Positions 31,790-43,651 are shown, numbered from the stretch's first letter. The stretch is 64,000 nucleotides of DNA from Cryoendolithus antarcticus (GCA_002077065.1 NAJO01000008.1:124001-188000); one strand, 5' to 3'. The notes: generated by a model not told the origin, from the sequence alone. Numbers and translations are program-made.

Positions 31790-34618
31790 ATGAGTTGCGA
31801 AGCTGCTTTGTCCGTACAACAGCATCAACACATGGCATTGTTTCGAAATGGCAGCGGAATAGCTACCAGCTCCTCGACTACACCTCGAGACGACATGCTC
31901 GCGGGCATGCAGAAGGTGCAGGGCCACGGCGAGGACACGATTGACTCGGCTTCCCACTCTGGATCCGACTTGAACGCAGTGGACAACAACGAGACAGATA
32001 CCCTTGGCCAGGCCATCATGCAGCACCAACGAGATGCCATACGACTCCGCCAAGCACTGGATGCAGATGCCCGACCGTTGCTTAAGACGCGACCTCGACC
32101 TCGCCCACGCATATCGGAACTGATTGAGAGGGAAGAACGCGAGGAAGCCCTCGCAGCTGCCGCCGCTGCTAATGGCGCGATTCACACCCGTGGAGGCAGC
32201 TCAGGCAGCTCCGGCTCGGAACCTCCGCTTAACGTGCCGAGGGAATGGGGCACGAGGGCAAAGTCGCAGCGCGGCTGGATGAGGAAGATTAGGGAGCCCT
32301 CTGTAGTGAGCGTGCAGCTTTCACCTACACTCGCGCAGGGTGAAGGGCAGAAGCAGGATGAGGATGCAATAGTCCAACGTAAGACTGTATTGACAGGCGA
32401 TGAGTACTGGAGTCCACCGAGGAGGGAGAACGCCTTTGCAAACGATATGACGCCGCCCTCGATGAATCGTCAGAGACCCGCGTCGCAGCCTAATGCTCTG
32501 CGGCCAGCGAACTCGACGCTGAGGGATATACTTGATAGCGAGGATCCGGATCTGGAGGGACTGTCGTTGCTGCAGTCGACTCCTGCGCTGCCTAGGCTGG
32601 ATCGAACGGCGACTGAGTACACGCGACGCGAGATCGAGACAGTGGAAAGGCAGGGTGTCACAAGACGACATCTTGGTCAGCTAGCAGAGCGACCGAATGG
32701 TAGCATTCGGCACCGAGCCGGTCGAGACGACGAAGCTGGACTCACGAATGGCCTTGCCTCGCACGTTGATCAAGCTCATCCTGTCACTGCGCCTTCCGAT
32801 GGAATGAAAAGCAGAATCACCCGCCGACGCAGCCTGATCAGCAACAAGGAGAACGTCCCAGTCAATGGCGCAAGCTCAACGACATACAAGGGCATCGAGA
32901 CGGTCACTATCACTGATCGAACAGCGCAGGCCGTGACTTTCAAGCAGCCACAGCGTCCGGGTCACACCCGACAGGACTCAATGAAGCTGCTGCAGCGCCT
33001 TGCCAGGGTGTCGAGCTTATCGCCCAGCCCGGCCAAGGCATCGTCCGAGGCTGTGGGCCGCGGACCCTCGAACGTGCAATCCAATGGGCAACTCGAGCGT
33101 CCGAAGAGCGAGCCATACGACAATGGCGATGAAGATGCTCACGTTGATCAAGACGCGGAGCGAGAGCAAGAGGCAGAGCATGATGTGGCCCGTCCGAACG
33201 GTGAAAGTTCACATGACGCCAGAGCAAGGTCGCGATCATCTCGTCGCTCAGTGCGTCTCAGTGCACATACTGCTCAACAAGAGAATGATGCAGACGAGAA
33301 GCGGCACGCTAGCGCATCTGGGTCCGTGGCATCAGCACGAGACGCGCAAGAGGAAGCACGAGCTACAGGTGGTGCGAACGGCGAGGCTCAAGCGCTAAGA
33401 CCATCCACCGACGTCCGCCCGCTGCTTCGCACTTCAGACACCACCATCATCCGTGCGTTCGGCACGCCATCCGGTGAAGCATTGCTTGGAGGGAGTGGTG
33501 ATAAGCTTGCTGCAGAGTATGTCCGTCAGGTGTCAGCAGGGTCTAAGCGGCCTACCTCTGCACTTGATGACATCGTACGAGAAGCCCGAGAGCATCCTGG
33601 TGAACTCTTCGGCGACGCCACGATTCAGTCGCTTGAAGATATTGCGCACCCCAATATGGACGCCACTGACACGACCGCCACGGTCGATGCTGGTGATGAC
33701 GAGGCAGACGCTGACTTGGGCCGCCCACCTACGAAGGCACAGCAGGATAGACGACAAGAGGACCTCGCCATGGAAGCGATGAACAAGCATCTGCGAGCAG
33801 CGCGCACAAGCATCAAAGATGCCGACCGCGGCCTACGACGAGTCGAGCATCGCGCAGAGGAAATCGCAAACTCGCCAGTCAAGAAAGCAACCACCACCAA
33901 AACCACAATTCTCGAGACCTCGCCCGTCATGCCAGACCCAACAAGCCATGTCGGTCCCTGCGCCCACTGCGACCTCCGCTACCGCTCCCTCTGGCACGCC
34001 CTCTTCTCCGAGTTCCTCTCAGCCTTCTACGTCCCCTCACGTACCGCCCGCTTCGGCGTACGCCTCACTCCCCTGGGCAAAGTCCTCGCTTTCGCAGCAC
34101 TCTACTACATTCTCGAATCCCTGCTCTGCTATAAGTACTGCCACGCCTTCTACGCCCGCCGGATGGAAGGTTACGGCGTCTGGAACGACGCGCCGCGCTC
34201 CCCCTTCGTGATCCCGACACTCCTCTTCCGCCCTCTCCGCCCGATCTGGCGCCCGGCGCTGAACTGGATAGAAGAGGGCATCGAAGTAGCATACCACCAC
34301 GTCCTCGGCATCGAGCCCGAAGTCCTACCCATCCCGCGCTTCATGGAGCCCGGCTTCAAACTCACGCCCGAGATGATGCGCTCGGATCTACGGCCTGGAA
34401 TATCTCTAGGTAGCTACCCGCCTGCGAGTGCGGTAAGTGGTGGATTTGGGAAGACGGCTGCTACGGCTGGCGCGGGGGCTGTGGCGGGCAAGTGGGGAGG
34501 CTGGGTGGGGACGAGTGTGGTTTCAAAGGCCGTTGAGACGGGGTGGAGAGCTGTCGGGAGTGCGAGGCAGGCTGTTGATGAGGTTGGAGGGATGTGGGAG
34601 GATGAGTGGCTGGAGTGA
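31790..34618 (+). CDS. Large mostly disordered protein with one C-terminal membrane segment, unknown
   Basis: Intronless, 942 residues from the ATG of MSCEAALSVQQHQ; the frame is open slightly further upstream but lacks an ATG. The first 700 residues are charged and disordered, with an acidic/alanine helix (ISELIEREEREEALAAAAAA), PREWGTRAKSQRGWMRKIRE, ISNKENVPVNG, and a helix DLAMEAMNKHLRAARTSIKD. Near residue 724 is CAHCDLRYRSLWHALF. A membrane segment, GKVLAFAALYYILESLLCYK, lies at about 763-782. A folded tail (RPALNWIEEGIEVAYHHVLG) and an Ala/Gly-rich end follow. The layout suits a tail-anchored nuclear-envelope or ER protein; that is inference. Not recognised. Confidence 0.8.
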   Translation: MSCEAALSVQQHQHMALFRNGSGIATSSSTTPRDDMLAGMQKVQGHGEDTIDSASHSGSDLNAVDNNETDTLGQAIMQHQRDAIRLRQALDADARPLLKTRPRPRPRISELIEREEREEALAAAAAANGAIHTRGGSSGSSGSEPPLNVPREWGTRAKSQRGWMRKIREPSVVSVQLSPTLAQGEGQKQDEDAIVQRKTVLTGDEYWSPPRRENAFANDMTPPSMNRQRPASQPNALRPANSTLRDILDSEDPDLEGLSLLQSTPALPRLDRTATEYTRREIETVERQGVTRRHLGQLAERPNGSIRHRAGRDDEAGLTNGLASHVDQAHPVTAPSDGMKSRITRRRSLISNKENVPVNGASSTTYKGIETVTITDRTAQAVTFKQPQRPGHTRQDSMKLLQRLARVSSLSPSPAKASSEAVGRGPSNVQSNGQLERPKSEPYDNGDEDAHVDQDAEREQEAEHDVARPNGESSHDARARSRSSRRSVRLSAHTAQQENDADEKRHASASGSVASARDAQEEARATGGANGEAQALRPSTDVRPLLRTSDTTIIRAFGTPSGEALLGGSGDKLAAEYVRQVSAGSKRPTSALDDIVREAREHPGELFGDATIQSLEDIAHPNMDATDTTATVDAGDDEADADLGRPPTKAQQDRRQEDLAMEAMNKHLRAARTSIKDADRGLRRVEHRAEEIANSPVKKATTTKTTILETSPVMPDPTSHVGPCAHCDLRYRSLWHALFSEFLSAFYVPSRTARFGVRLTPLGKVLAFAALYYILESLLCYKYCHAFYARRMEGYGVWNDAPRSPFVIPTLLFRPLRPIWRPALNWIEEGIEVAYHHVLGIEPEVLPIPRFMEPGFKLTPEMMRSDLRPGISLGSYPPASAVSGGFGKTAATAGAGAVAGKWGGWVGTSVVSKAVETGWRAVGSARQAVDEVGGMWEDEWLE

Positions 34619-35170
34619 TTGGATGACTACGGAGCGAGCATTTGGCTATGGGACATGACACGGCGCTAATGTTGGACTATGGCAGCGGAAGGACTGGGTA
34701 TCATGACAAAAGAGGGAATGGATATGGATAGGCTTAGCGACGGCGTTGGTTAGGAGCGTTGAGTAGGGTATGCGTAATTGTCAGCAGTATGCATACGCTG
34801 TTGGTCTTCCAGTCGCTCCTCGACGCGATTGCAACGCTAAATAAGGGTCAGGCGAAGTCAATTGCTGCTGGTCCTAGACTGTCATCCCCTTGACCACGTC
34901 TTCGGTTGGCTAAGCCAGCTGACTCACCCCGAATACCGATCTGATCATCTGACCGCTGTCCTCTCATTGGCCACGCCAGACGTCCTCACCTCTCAGCATC
35001 GTTTCCTCCGAGTTGGTATCGCACAATCGCCATGGATATATACAAATGCCTACTGCCATTCGTGGGTTCCCGTCAACCACAGCTACAACTCTCATGTCGA
35101 CAACGCAAGCCATCCGTCCGACCACGGTATTACTATCTCAACGAAACCGCAAAGAGTCCAAGAACCAATC
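34619..35170. other. Intergenic region
   Basis: About 550 bp. The open frame of the next gene extends upstream here from a non-ATG codon, but this part has no protein-like features. No other feature was recognised. Confidence 0.35.
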
Positions 35171-35668
35171 ATGGCTATCCTCGAGACTAGCGTTCTAGCG
35201 GCAGCGGCGCTGTATGTGGCGATGTGTAGGGCTATTTCGAAGAAATCCCAGGTCCCGACCATGGTGTTCACGGAAAGGCCTATATCGAAGCAAGACCTCG
35301 AGATGGCCAGGACGAAGGCAACCGTCTCAAAGCAGAGCCCGAGTTCTACGAGCCGAAGAGTGACTGGCAAGGTAGTGATTAAGCCCCGGCGAGACTCGAT
35401 TGTCGACGAGCAGCAGAGTCCGGAGACTGACTTGCGAGGAGTGCCTGACACAGTCGTGATTGAGGGACGAAGGGACTTGAAAGTGGATGAGGAGCAAGCA
35501 AAGACGTTGTGGGCAGAGGTAGTGGAGAATGAAAGAGAGCTGCAGCGAAGAGCCAGAGAGTATGAGAAGAGAGTGGAAAGACACGAGAGGGAGAAGCTGA
35601 TACGAGCGCTTTGGGAGATCAGACAGCGGGTTTCCAGAGTGCCTGCAGAGGTGGACGCAATGAAGTGA
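35171..35668 (+). CDS. Small predicted membrane-anchored coiled-coil protein, unknown
   Basis: A 165-residue protein from the ATG of MAILETSVLAAAALYVAMCR, whose first 20 residues are hydrophobic and could be a signal anchor. A Ser/Thr/Lys-rich middle includes VVIKPRRDSIVDEQQSPETD and the similar VVIEGRRDLKVDEEQAK, an internal near-repeat. The C-terminal 50 residues (ERELQRRAREYEKRVERHER) form a strongly charged coiled coil. No family was recognised. Confidence 0.5.
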   Translation: MAILETSVLAAAALYVAMCRAISKKSQVPTMVFTERPISKQDLEMARTKATVSKQSPSSTSRRVTGKVVIKPRRDSIVDEQQSPETDLRGVPDTVVIEGRRDLKVDEEQAKTLWAEVVENERELQRRAREYEKRVERHEREKLIRALWEIRQRVSRVPAEVDAMK

Positions 35669-36038
35669 AAGCCTGTGGCTGTCGGGGGTCAGAGGAGGCA
35701 AGATTCTTGCGTTGCAGGAAATGCGGGTGGTTGTGAGCCCGAAGGCATGTTGAGGCGACAAGGGAAGAATCTGCTCGTAATTCTGAGGACGCTCACGAAT
35801 ATGATGAATGGTGTGGTGACAGAAATGGCACGCGACAGTAAAGCAGTCCACGTGGAGCCGATCATATGGTCGGGAAGTGGCGTGTGTGGGGTATTCTGTA
35901 CTGCAGTTGCATGCGAACTGCCTTCTGTACCTGACATGAAGTCTCCATATTAATTGGTATTTGACTCAACCTCGTCGTTGGGTTCTCGCGAGGTCTTTCT
36001 GCTTCACTTCCCATACGATCTCCGAACTTCCAGCAAAC
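35669..36038. other. Upstream region of the galactokinase gene
   Basis: About 370 bp between two plus-strand genes. No galactose-type regulatory motif or other feature was recognised. Confidence 0.35.
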
Positions 36039-37661
36039 ATGGCTGCAGTGCCAACAAAGACGTCGTTGGCCGACATCTACCCTGAAGACGCCGTCGAATC
36101 GCAAACGACAAGATGGAATCATCTGATCTCGACTTTCAAGTCAACATACGGCAAAGCACCAGACTTTATAAGTAGAAGTCCAGGCAGAGTGAACATCATT
36201 GGTGAAGTGAGCAATCCTATAGACCTATCCTTCGTCCCAGTCTAATCATCTCCGCAGCACATCGACTATTCCCTCTATGAAGTCCTCCCCATGGCCGTAA
36301 CAGCCGACGTCCTTCTCGCAGTCTCAATACATCCCCAGGAACCTGGTCCCAGCACGATCAGCCTAACGAATATCAACCCTCAGAAGTTTGAAAGCAAGCA
36401 ATTCGACATTCCCGACACTGGAGATGTCCACATCGATGCATCGGCATTGGAATGGACGAATTACTTCAAGTCTGGACTTGTAGGCGCTACTGATCTCCTC
36501 CGCAAAAAGCGAAAAGACTTCAAGCAGAGCGTAGGCATGGATATCCTCGCCGACGGGACCGTGCCATCTGGCGGCGGACTCTCCTCCTCAGCAGCTTTCG
36601 TCTGTGCCTCTGCACTTGCGGTGATGAAAGCCAATGGCGAGCACGACGTCGACAAGAAAGCACTAGTCGAACTGGCTATCGTCTCCGAGCGCGCCGTGGG
36701 CGTAAACTCGGGCGGCATGGACCAGTCCGCCTCCGTCTTCCCGCTCCAAGGCCAAGCCCTCTACGTCTCTTTCGTTCCTCAGCTCAGCGCAAGGAACGTC
36801 TCCTTCCCACAGCTCTCCTCGCCTCTAGTCTTCGTGATAGCCCAGTCCTTCGTAGCAGCCGACAAACACACCACCGGTCCCGTCTGCTACAACCTCCGAG
36901 TCGTAGAATGCACGCTCGCGGCCCTAGTGCTGGCTAAAATCTTCGGTCTCTCCCCCTTGAAATCCGATGCAGGACCGCTAGGGTACTCCCTACGCGGCTT
37001 CCACGACACCTACATAGCCAAACATGCCTCCATCACCGACAACTCTAAGACCTCGAAAGAGGACTTCCAATCCCAGCTCCACGACCTCGTCGGCAAAGTC
37101 GACGCCTACCTGCCCCAAGAAGAAGGCTACACGCGCCAGCAGATGAGTGAGATTCTCGGCATTCCTATCCCACAACTGGAGAAAGACTTCATGACGAAGT
37201 TCCCTGTCCGCGCCGAGAGATTCAAACTCCGACAGCGCGCTTTGCACGTCTTCAGCGAAGCCATCCGCGTATTGCGGTTCATGGATCTGCTCTCCTCACC
37301 CCCTGCAACAACACCTGAAGCCACTGAGACACTTCTCAAAGACCTCGGCGCGCTGCTAAATGAGACGCAAGACAGCTGTAGAGATGTGTACGAGTGCTCG
37401 TGCCCTGAACTGGATGAGCTTTGCACGCTGGCGAGAAAGGCTGGCGCTTATGGCAGTCGGTTGACGGGCGCCGGGTGGGGTGGTTGTAGTGTGCATTTGG
37501 TGCCTGAGGGGAAGGTTGATGCGGTGAAGGAGGCTTGGAGGACAGAGTACTATATGAAACATTTTCCTCATATGAGTGAGGAGAAGTGGAAGGAGGCGGT
37601 GGTGGTTAGTAAGCCTGGGAGTGGGAGTTGTGTTTTTGAAGTGAAGGGCGAATCTGTGTAG
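36039..37661 (+). CDS. GAL1: Galactokinase
   Basis: Cytosolic GHMP kinase of the Leloir pathway, galactose + ATP to galactose-1-phosphate. Exons 36039-36206 and 36258-37661 with a 51-nt intron (GTGAGC to TCCGCAG) give 523 residues. The galactokinase signature SPGRVNIIGEHIDYSLYEVL is split by the intron exactly after GE. The ATP-binding motif PSGGGLSSSAAFVCASA lies near residue 158 and the catalytic VNSGGMDQSASVF near 205. The C-terminal GHMP motif is LTGAGWGGCSVHLVP. No other Leloir gene is in the window, so it stands alone as is usual outside the clustered GAL genes of yeasts. It is enzyme-like throughout, with no sign of a Gal3-type sensor change. Confidence 0.96.
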
Positions 37662-38068
37662 GTATTCATTGGGCAGGGATCATCGTGAGATCTTGCCGAC
37701 GGGCCCATGGATGCATAGCGTTTGGGGTGTACTATGAAATGGATATTGAGGCATACACTGTGAGCTGTATGGAAGATACGGAAGCTTTTTGGGTCAGCCA
37801 CCTGTGCGTACCTCACCAGTGCCACGTGAACAGGGTTCCCGCGCACATGGTGTCAGCGCGACGGCACTCTCCTGTACCCCTCCAACGCCATCTGCACTGC
37901 CAACGAGAACTCCGGTCGCTGCGTAGGGCCCATGGATCGCATGAGCTCGACAAAGAATCCCGCTTCCATGCATGCCTGGCTTTTCGCCACCTTTCGGACC
38001 TTGGGTATGCCCGGTTCCCTCTTGACTTTCTTGACTGCTTCGCGACTTTTCTTATGCCAGAACGCTTC
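37662..38068. other. Convergent spacer
   Basis: About 400 bp between the galactokinase and NTF2 stop codons. No feature was recognised. Confidence 0.35.
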
Positions 38069-38826
38069 CTAGGCTGCAGGGTAGACTAGTCGGAAAATGT
38101 CGTTGAAGACGTAGTAGTTGCCGCTTTCGGGGAGGAGCTGGAAGGTTTGAGTGTAGGACATCGGTCGGCGTTCTTCTTCGACCTGTTCGAGGCATGTCAG
38201 CTGATCCTCCTCTCTTGCAACATGCTTCGCAACATCCTGCTCGCTCTGAGCTCTAGCCTAGCTGTCCTCCTGAGTCAATGTCTCGCGTCTGTCCTCACTG
38301 GTCGCCACTGTCCAGCTCTGCCTCGTCCAAGACTCATGCATAATCGTTCCCCGAGCGTGATCTGCTCATCATAGGGTAGAAGGTACGTACCAACAGCACT
38401 CCACTGACGATCACCAATATACCACCCTGATCATTACTCGGCTGCGCGTCCACTGTCGCGACCTGGTGCTCGATGCGCTTGAATGGGAGATCCACGAGCT
38501 GGCCTATGATGGTTGCAGTGCCTTGGAACGGCTTTGCTTCGAATGTGAGCATGGAATTGTCGCGCTGCGGAAATGTTAGAGTGAAGGCGCGGCGAGAGGT
38601 AGGATCATGGGAGCGGTACGTAGAGGGGTGCGAGCTGGGCGCGATCGGCGTCGAATGTCTTGTAGTAGAACTCGGTGAATTGCTCTAGCGAGGTGTTAGG
38701 GGATTGTACACGGAGGGGGCTCGCGGTGGTGGCGGGGCGTACGGGCTATGGCTTGGTAGTCTGGCAGGAATCAGGTCAGCGCGCGATTATAGGGTATTCG
38801 GGATGTGTTGTATGCTTACCACCCAT
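38069..38826 (-). CDS. NTF2: Nuclear transport factor 2
   Basis: Carries Ran-GDP into the nucleus and binds FG nucleoporins. Five exons were read: 38826-38820 (7 nt), 38760-38743 (18 nt), 38684-38620 (65 nt), 38564-38391 (174 nt) and 38182-38069 (114 nt). Together they encode 125 residues, the normal size. The product starts MGDYQAIAQQFTEFYYKTFD, continues APLYRDNSMLTFEAKPFQG and VDAQPSNDQGGILVIVSGVL, and ends NYYVFNDIFRLVYPAA, all typical of NTF2. Every splice site is GT-AG and the phases all agree. The last intron (208 nt) is long for this window. The two tiny first exons make the gene easy to miss in automatic annotation. Confidence 0.93.
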
Positions 38827-39183
38827 GTTGGCGGTCTCTCGGACTGTATGGATGAGCTCGATGAATGATCAAAGGTCGACAGTATGCTTTCTGAAGCTGT
38901 CTTGGTGCTTGAGGCAGGGCACATATGAGTGGGAGTGGGGCACCGAACATCGACGTGTCCCAATCGGGACATCCCACCCTCGTGCCAAGACATCGAACTC
39001 GTGCAACGAGATGCAAGGCAATTGGCCTTCGCAGTGGAAGCTCATGTAGACATCTGATCGACCCTGGTCTTGCGAGAGCATCTGCTGTCACGATTGGTCG
39101 TTGTGTGGAATCGTTGCATCCTCCCTGTCCTCCATCAGCTTTCCGCCTTCGAGACCACAGCGGTCAAGTCCACCACCGCCATC
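38827..39183. promoter_or_regulatory. Divergent promoter region, NTF2 and ARP8
   Basis: 357 bp between divergent start codons; both promoters should lie here. No motif was recognised. Confidence 0.4.
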
Positions 39184-41726
39184 ATGGTGGGCAAGAAGTC
39201 TGGCCGCGCCCTGTTGAGGGAAGAAGGTATGTTGACTACCCCAATCAAATGCTTCACGATGCTGCGTGGTGTTTGTATGGGCCCTCACCGCTTCGACGGC
39301 TAATATATGCTTCCCGCAGGCCTGCAGCGGACCGACAACAATATGGAGTTCTCGACGTGGCCTCAGGTCAACATGATCAACCAGAAGAACTACTACACGT
39401 GAGTCGCACCTTCCGTGGTCTACTTCCGCAACCTCCTTCTCGTTGCAAGTCGTTCATATAACGTTTTCTTCCTCCAACACGACCACACGATGGTGGCCCG
39501 CAACATTCTCGACGGTCTACGAAAGGGCAAGAAGGACGTATATGCTATCAATTGCCAATACGTGAGGAGGTATCACTCATTGCTGCAGCATTCCATAGGA
39601 GCTCGTCGTTGTTGTCCCACGGCAGCACACAGCTGACACACCTTGTACAGCGAGTTTCTCAAGCGTGACGACCAAGTTCTTGCACTCAGACTACAGCATG
39701 ATGAGCGCCTAGACCGACGAAAGAAGGCAGCAGTTGATATCGATCGTGCGCGAGCTCAAGGCGCCGCTGATGGCGTGCCGTTCGTCGAGCCTGACCCGGA
39801 ACTGGACGAGGACGAGGCGATGGACGACATCGACTCCGAGAACTTCGGCTCCAAGACCATCATCTTTCACCCTGGAAGCGCGAATCTCCGCGTGGGACTG
39901 GCTACTGATGCTCTACCCAAGACCGTACCCATGGTGATCGCCCGCAAGTCACAGCACATCGAATCTGAGCGTAGCGAGCCTCTACCCAAGCGACAGAAGC
40001 TCAGCAAAGAGGGCGCCACCGAGGAGCTTTTTGGCGAGGACTTTGCGACTCAGTACAATACCATGGCCGCAGACTTCAGGACATTCCGTCGATCGAACAA
40101 GCGTCGTGTACTGCCCAATTCTCGAGAACTTGTCCAGAAGTGGAACACTGCGGTGCCTGCTGACATTATCTCGGAACACAACGATCGAGTGCATGTTGAG
40201 TGGACTGAACTTCCAGCCGATCGAAAGCAAGCACCGGAGTATATTGTCGGTGACGCAGCCCTACGGATCCCTGAGAAGTCGAGCCCAAAGTATCGTCTGT
40301 ACTGGCCAATGCGACACGGCTGGCTGAACGAAGACGACTACACAACACGCAATATGGTCATTCGTGACTTCTTCTTGATACTCGAAGAAAGTATCAAGAC
40401 CGAGCTTGGTCTTCGAAATCGACGAGAGTGGTCACAGTACAGCGCCGTCTTTGTCATCCCTGATCTATACGAAAAGGTATTGGTGGCCGAGATGCTGCGG
40501 CAAGCGATTGTGGAATTCGGCTTCCAGCGTGTGTGCTTCATCCAGGAGTCTGTGGCGGCGACTTTTGGCGCAGGTTACGGCATCTCTTGTGTCGTGGACA
40601 TGGGCCATATGAAGACGAGCATTGCCTGCGTTGAGGATGGCATGGTGATCGAAGAGTCCCGCATCAACCTCAAGTATGGTGGTGCGGATGTGACGGATAC
40701 ATTCGTCCGTATGATGTTATTCGACAAGTTCAATTACCAAGAGCTGAACTTGCTGCGGCGACACGACATGTTGCTTGCAAAGGAGCTGCGAGAGACGTAC
40801 GGCACGATGAGCGATGAGAACATCAGCGTGCAACAGTACACCATGTACGTCCGGGCGCACGGAGAGCAGACTCGGAAGTATGACTTCAAACTGTACGACG
40901 AGGGGATGCTTGCACCGTTGGTGAGTTGTCCAGTATGGCAAGATCAGCAGTGTATTGTGTTGACATCAGACAGGGCTACTTCCGTCCAGCAATCTTCGAC
41001 CACACCGACAAGCTCAATGGACGACGCAAGCTCATACCTCGATCAACAGACCTATACGACGGCCGACCCAACGACCCAATCTCTCCAGCACAGCTCGCAG
41101 TGCTCGACTACGCAATAAAGAACATCCCCTCAGCAGTCACAGCACCGCCCGCCAAACCCGCGCGCCCTTTACCAACTCCAATGTCAAACTCCACGCCCTC
41201 CAAAGGCCGCCTCCTCGGCCTTCCGCCTCACATGAACGGCAACGGCGACACCACACCCGCATCTTCCGTCGCCGGCTCTCCACCGCCAGAAGACATGGGC
41301 ACACCTCAGCCCGGCGACGCCACCGAGTCTACCGACCCAACACTTCCCGACACAGACGCCCTCGACCTCGTCGTGCCCATCATGCCTCTCCACAGCGCAA
41401 TCCTGACCTCAATCGAACACGCCTCCGGACTTGATGATCGCCGTCGCCGCGACTTGCTCGGCAGCATTATGCTCATAGGTGGGATGTCTAAGACGCCGGC
41501 CATACACACGTACCTTGAGGCGCAGCTTCGTGCTGCTATGCCGCAGTACCCGAAGGAGATTCTGGTCGCGAGACCGCCTAAGGAACTGGACCCGGAGATG
41601 TTGGTCTGGAAGGGAGGGAGTGTGTTCGGTGGGTTGAGGGTCACTAATGACAGTTGGATCGGAGGAGTGGAGTGGGATAGGTTGGGAGGGAGGATCCTGA
41701 ATTATAAGGTCTTGTGGCATTGGTGA
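39184..41726 (+). CDS. ARP8: Actin-related protein 8, INO80 chromatin-remodelling subunit
   Basis: Nuclear actin-fold protein of the INO80 complex. Exons 39184-39226, 39320-39398, 39651-40920 and 40974-41726 give 714 residues. The first exons encode MVGKKSGRALLREEG and QRTDNNMEFSTWPQVNMINQ; the third begins EFLKRDDQVLALRLQHDE. Actin-fold landmarks are KTIIFHPGSANLRVGLATDA, RVCFIQESVAATFGAGYGIS, CVVDMGHMKTSIACVEDGM and GSIMLIGGMSKTPAIHTYLE, with WKGGSVFGGL near the end. A disordered Pro/Ser/Thr insert (about residues 520-590) separates the last actin subdomains, as is typical of Arp8. The 252-nt second intron is the longest in the window. Confidence 0.93.
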
Positions 41727-42035
41727 AGCATAAAAGTATGAGAGGATGCATCAGGTCGTCAGACTCCTGATGTGAAGAGGTCCAAGGCAACAATCCCGTA
41801 GTCGTGTCTACGAGAACTATGCAGGCCGTAGAAAATGTGTAGTCGCTCATCAAGCCTCATTGAACGTTCTGTCCGCTATACGAACGTGAGGCTAGCATGC
41901 TTAACGGACAGACTTCACGTGCACAATCCAATGTGAGCTTGGCTTAACAGCTTCCGACATCACCCTTGCAATAGCTGCAGTCAAGGTACTCTCTGCATTT
42001 ATCACACAGCTTGTCGCTGTACAGCACTCGTTCCA
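41727..42035. other. Spacer between ARP8 and SAM50
   Basis: About 310 bp between two plus-strand genes, holding the ARP8 3' region and the SAM50 promoter. No motif was recognised. Confidence 0.35.
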
Positions 42036-43651
42036 ATGGCCGAAGGCACGCCATCAGGCGCGTCCGGGCTAGACGTAGGTTGCTCACATGATCTTATGGC
42101 TTGAACAAAGAAGCTCACGCGCTGCAGATCTTCGCTGCCCTACGCACGCCCATAGACCCGACTATCCTTGCCCAACGCGCCCAAGACCTCGATCGCCGAC
42201 TGCAACACCTTGCCGAAACTTCACAAACGCGGCAGACTGAGCTCCTGGCCCAGAATGCCTCGAAGCCCATCACGATATCTTCTGTCCAGGTCCTCGGCGC
42301 ACCGCATACCCGACGCGGGTTTCTGGAGCGGATCTTCGAACCCGTGCTAGCGAGGAATGGTGATGGGGACTATACGTTACAAGAGGCTTTGGGCGAGGTA
42401 GGCAGCGCAGTGAGGAGACTGGAGAAGCTGGACATCTTCACACCGCCGATAAGTACGTATATCGACACGGCGGAACCTACCAACCCATCGACAACACCCA
42501 AAGATCACGCAGTCTTCATCTCTGCACGAGAACGGGGGAGGTACACGATCAAGACCGGCACCGAAGCTGGCAGCTCCGAGGGCTCCGCGTACCTGAACGT
42601 CATACTGCGAAACCTCTTTGGCGGCGCAGAAAGCCTGAACGTCAATGGCTCCCTCGGCACACGCACCCGAAGCGCCTACAGCGCTGTCTTCTCCTCGCCA
42701 ATTCTCTCAGACCCAGATCTGCAAATCCAAATCGGAGGCGTAGCAAGCAGTACACTCAAACCTTGGGCATCGCACGAGGAAGTGTTGAAAGGCGGGGATA
42801 TCAAGCTTCTCTGGCGCGACGCAGCAGGAGCGAGAAACGAGCTAGGGTATAGAGGGTTCTGGCGGCAGGTCACGGGGTTGGCGGAGAATGCTTCGGGGAG
42901 TGTAAGAGGAGATGCGGGAGATAGTTTCAAGAGCTCTATTGCGCATACGTGGACGAGGGATACGAGGGATGTGCCTATGATGCCTTCACGTGGCACGCTA
43001 TTGAAGACTGTCACCGAGATTGCTGGCTTGGGGCCTTTGGCTGGAGACGTGGCGTTTGGGAAGGTGGAGCTGGAGTCGCAGGCTGCTGTGCCAGTGCCAT
43101 TACCAGGCGTGGAGGGAGAGAGCGGGGTGTCTTTTACGGCTGGGCTGAGGGGTGGTGTGTTGTATCCGCTTACACTTGGCGGGCAGGCTGGGCCGGCGCA
43201 TAGCAGGATCAATGATCGATTTCAGCTTGGTGGACCGACAGATGTGCGCGGTTTCCGACTCAGCGGGTTGGGACCTCGAGACGGCAATGATGCGCTTGGA
43301 GGCGACGTCTACGCTGCCGGAGGCGCCTCGCTACTCTTCCCTCTGCCTCACTGGGGCAAAGAGACACCTCTCCGCTTTCAAGCTTTCGTCAACGGCGGGC
43401 GACTACTGGCGCTCAAGGACTCGAGACGGGACAGAGAGCAGGTTATGAACTCACGAGAGGTTTCGAGTAGTGTGTCTGAGACGTTACGGGAGCTTGGCAA
43501 TGGGCTACCGAGTGCTGCGGCGGGTGTGGGACTGGTGTATGCGCATCCGGCCGCGAGGTTCGAGGTCAACTTTTCTCTGCCACTTGTTATACGGAAGGGT
43601 GAGGAGGGGAGGAAGGGGTTCAGCTTTGGGGTTGGGCTGAGCTTTTTGTAG
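42036..43651 (+). CDS. SAM50: Sorting and assembly machinery subunit SAM50 (Omp85 family)
   Basis: Beta-barrel core of the SAM/TOB complex in the mitochondrial outer membrane, which inserts other beta-barrel proteins. Exons 42036-42074 and 42128-43651 with a 53-nt intron (GTAGGT to CTGCAG) give 520 residues: MAEGTPSGASGLD joins DIFAALRTPIDPT in frame. A single POTRA-like region covers about residues 55-130 (ITISSVQVLGAPHTRRGFLE, then VRRLEKLDIFTPP). The Omp85 barrel follows, with ERGRYTIKTGTEAGSSEGSA, then RFQLGGPTDVRGFRLSGLGP, which contains the conserved RGF loop motif, and the final strand GFSFGVGLSFL. Splicing removes the apparent non-ATG start at 42101. Confidence 0.9.

Noticed and set aside
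35092..35851. Minus-strand frames of 119 and 174 residues
   Set aside because: Antisense to the coiled-coil protein gene; no protein-like features.
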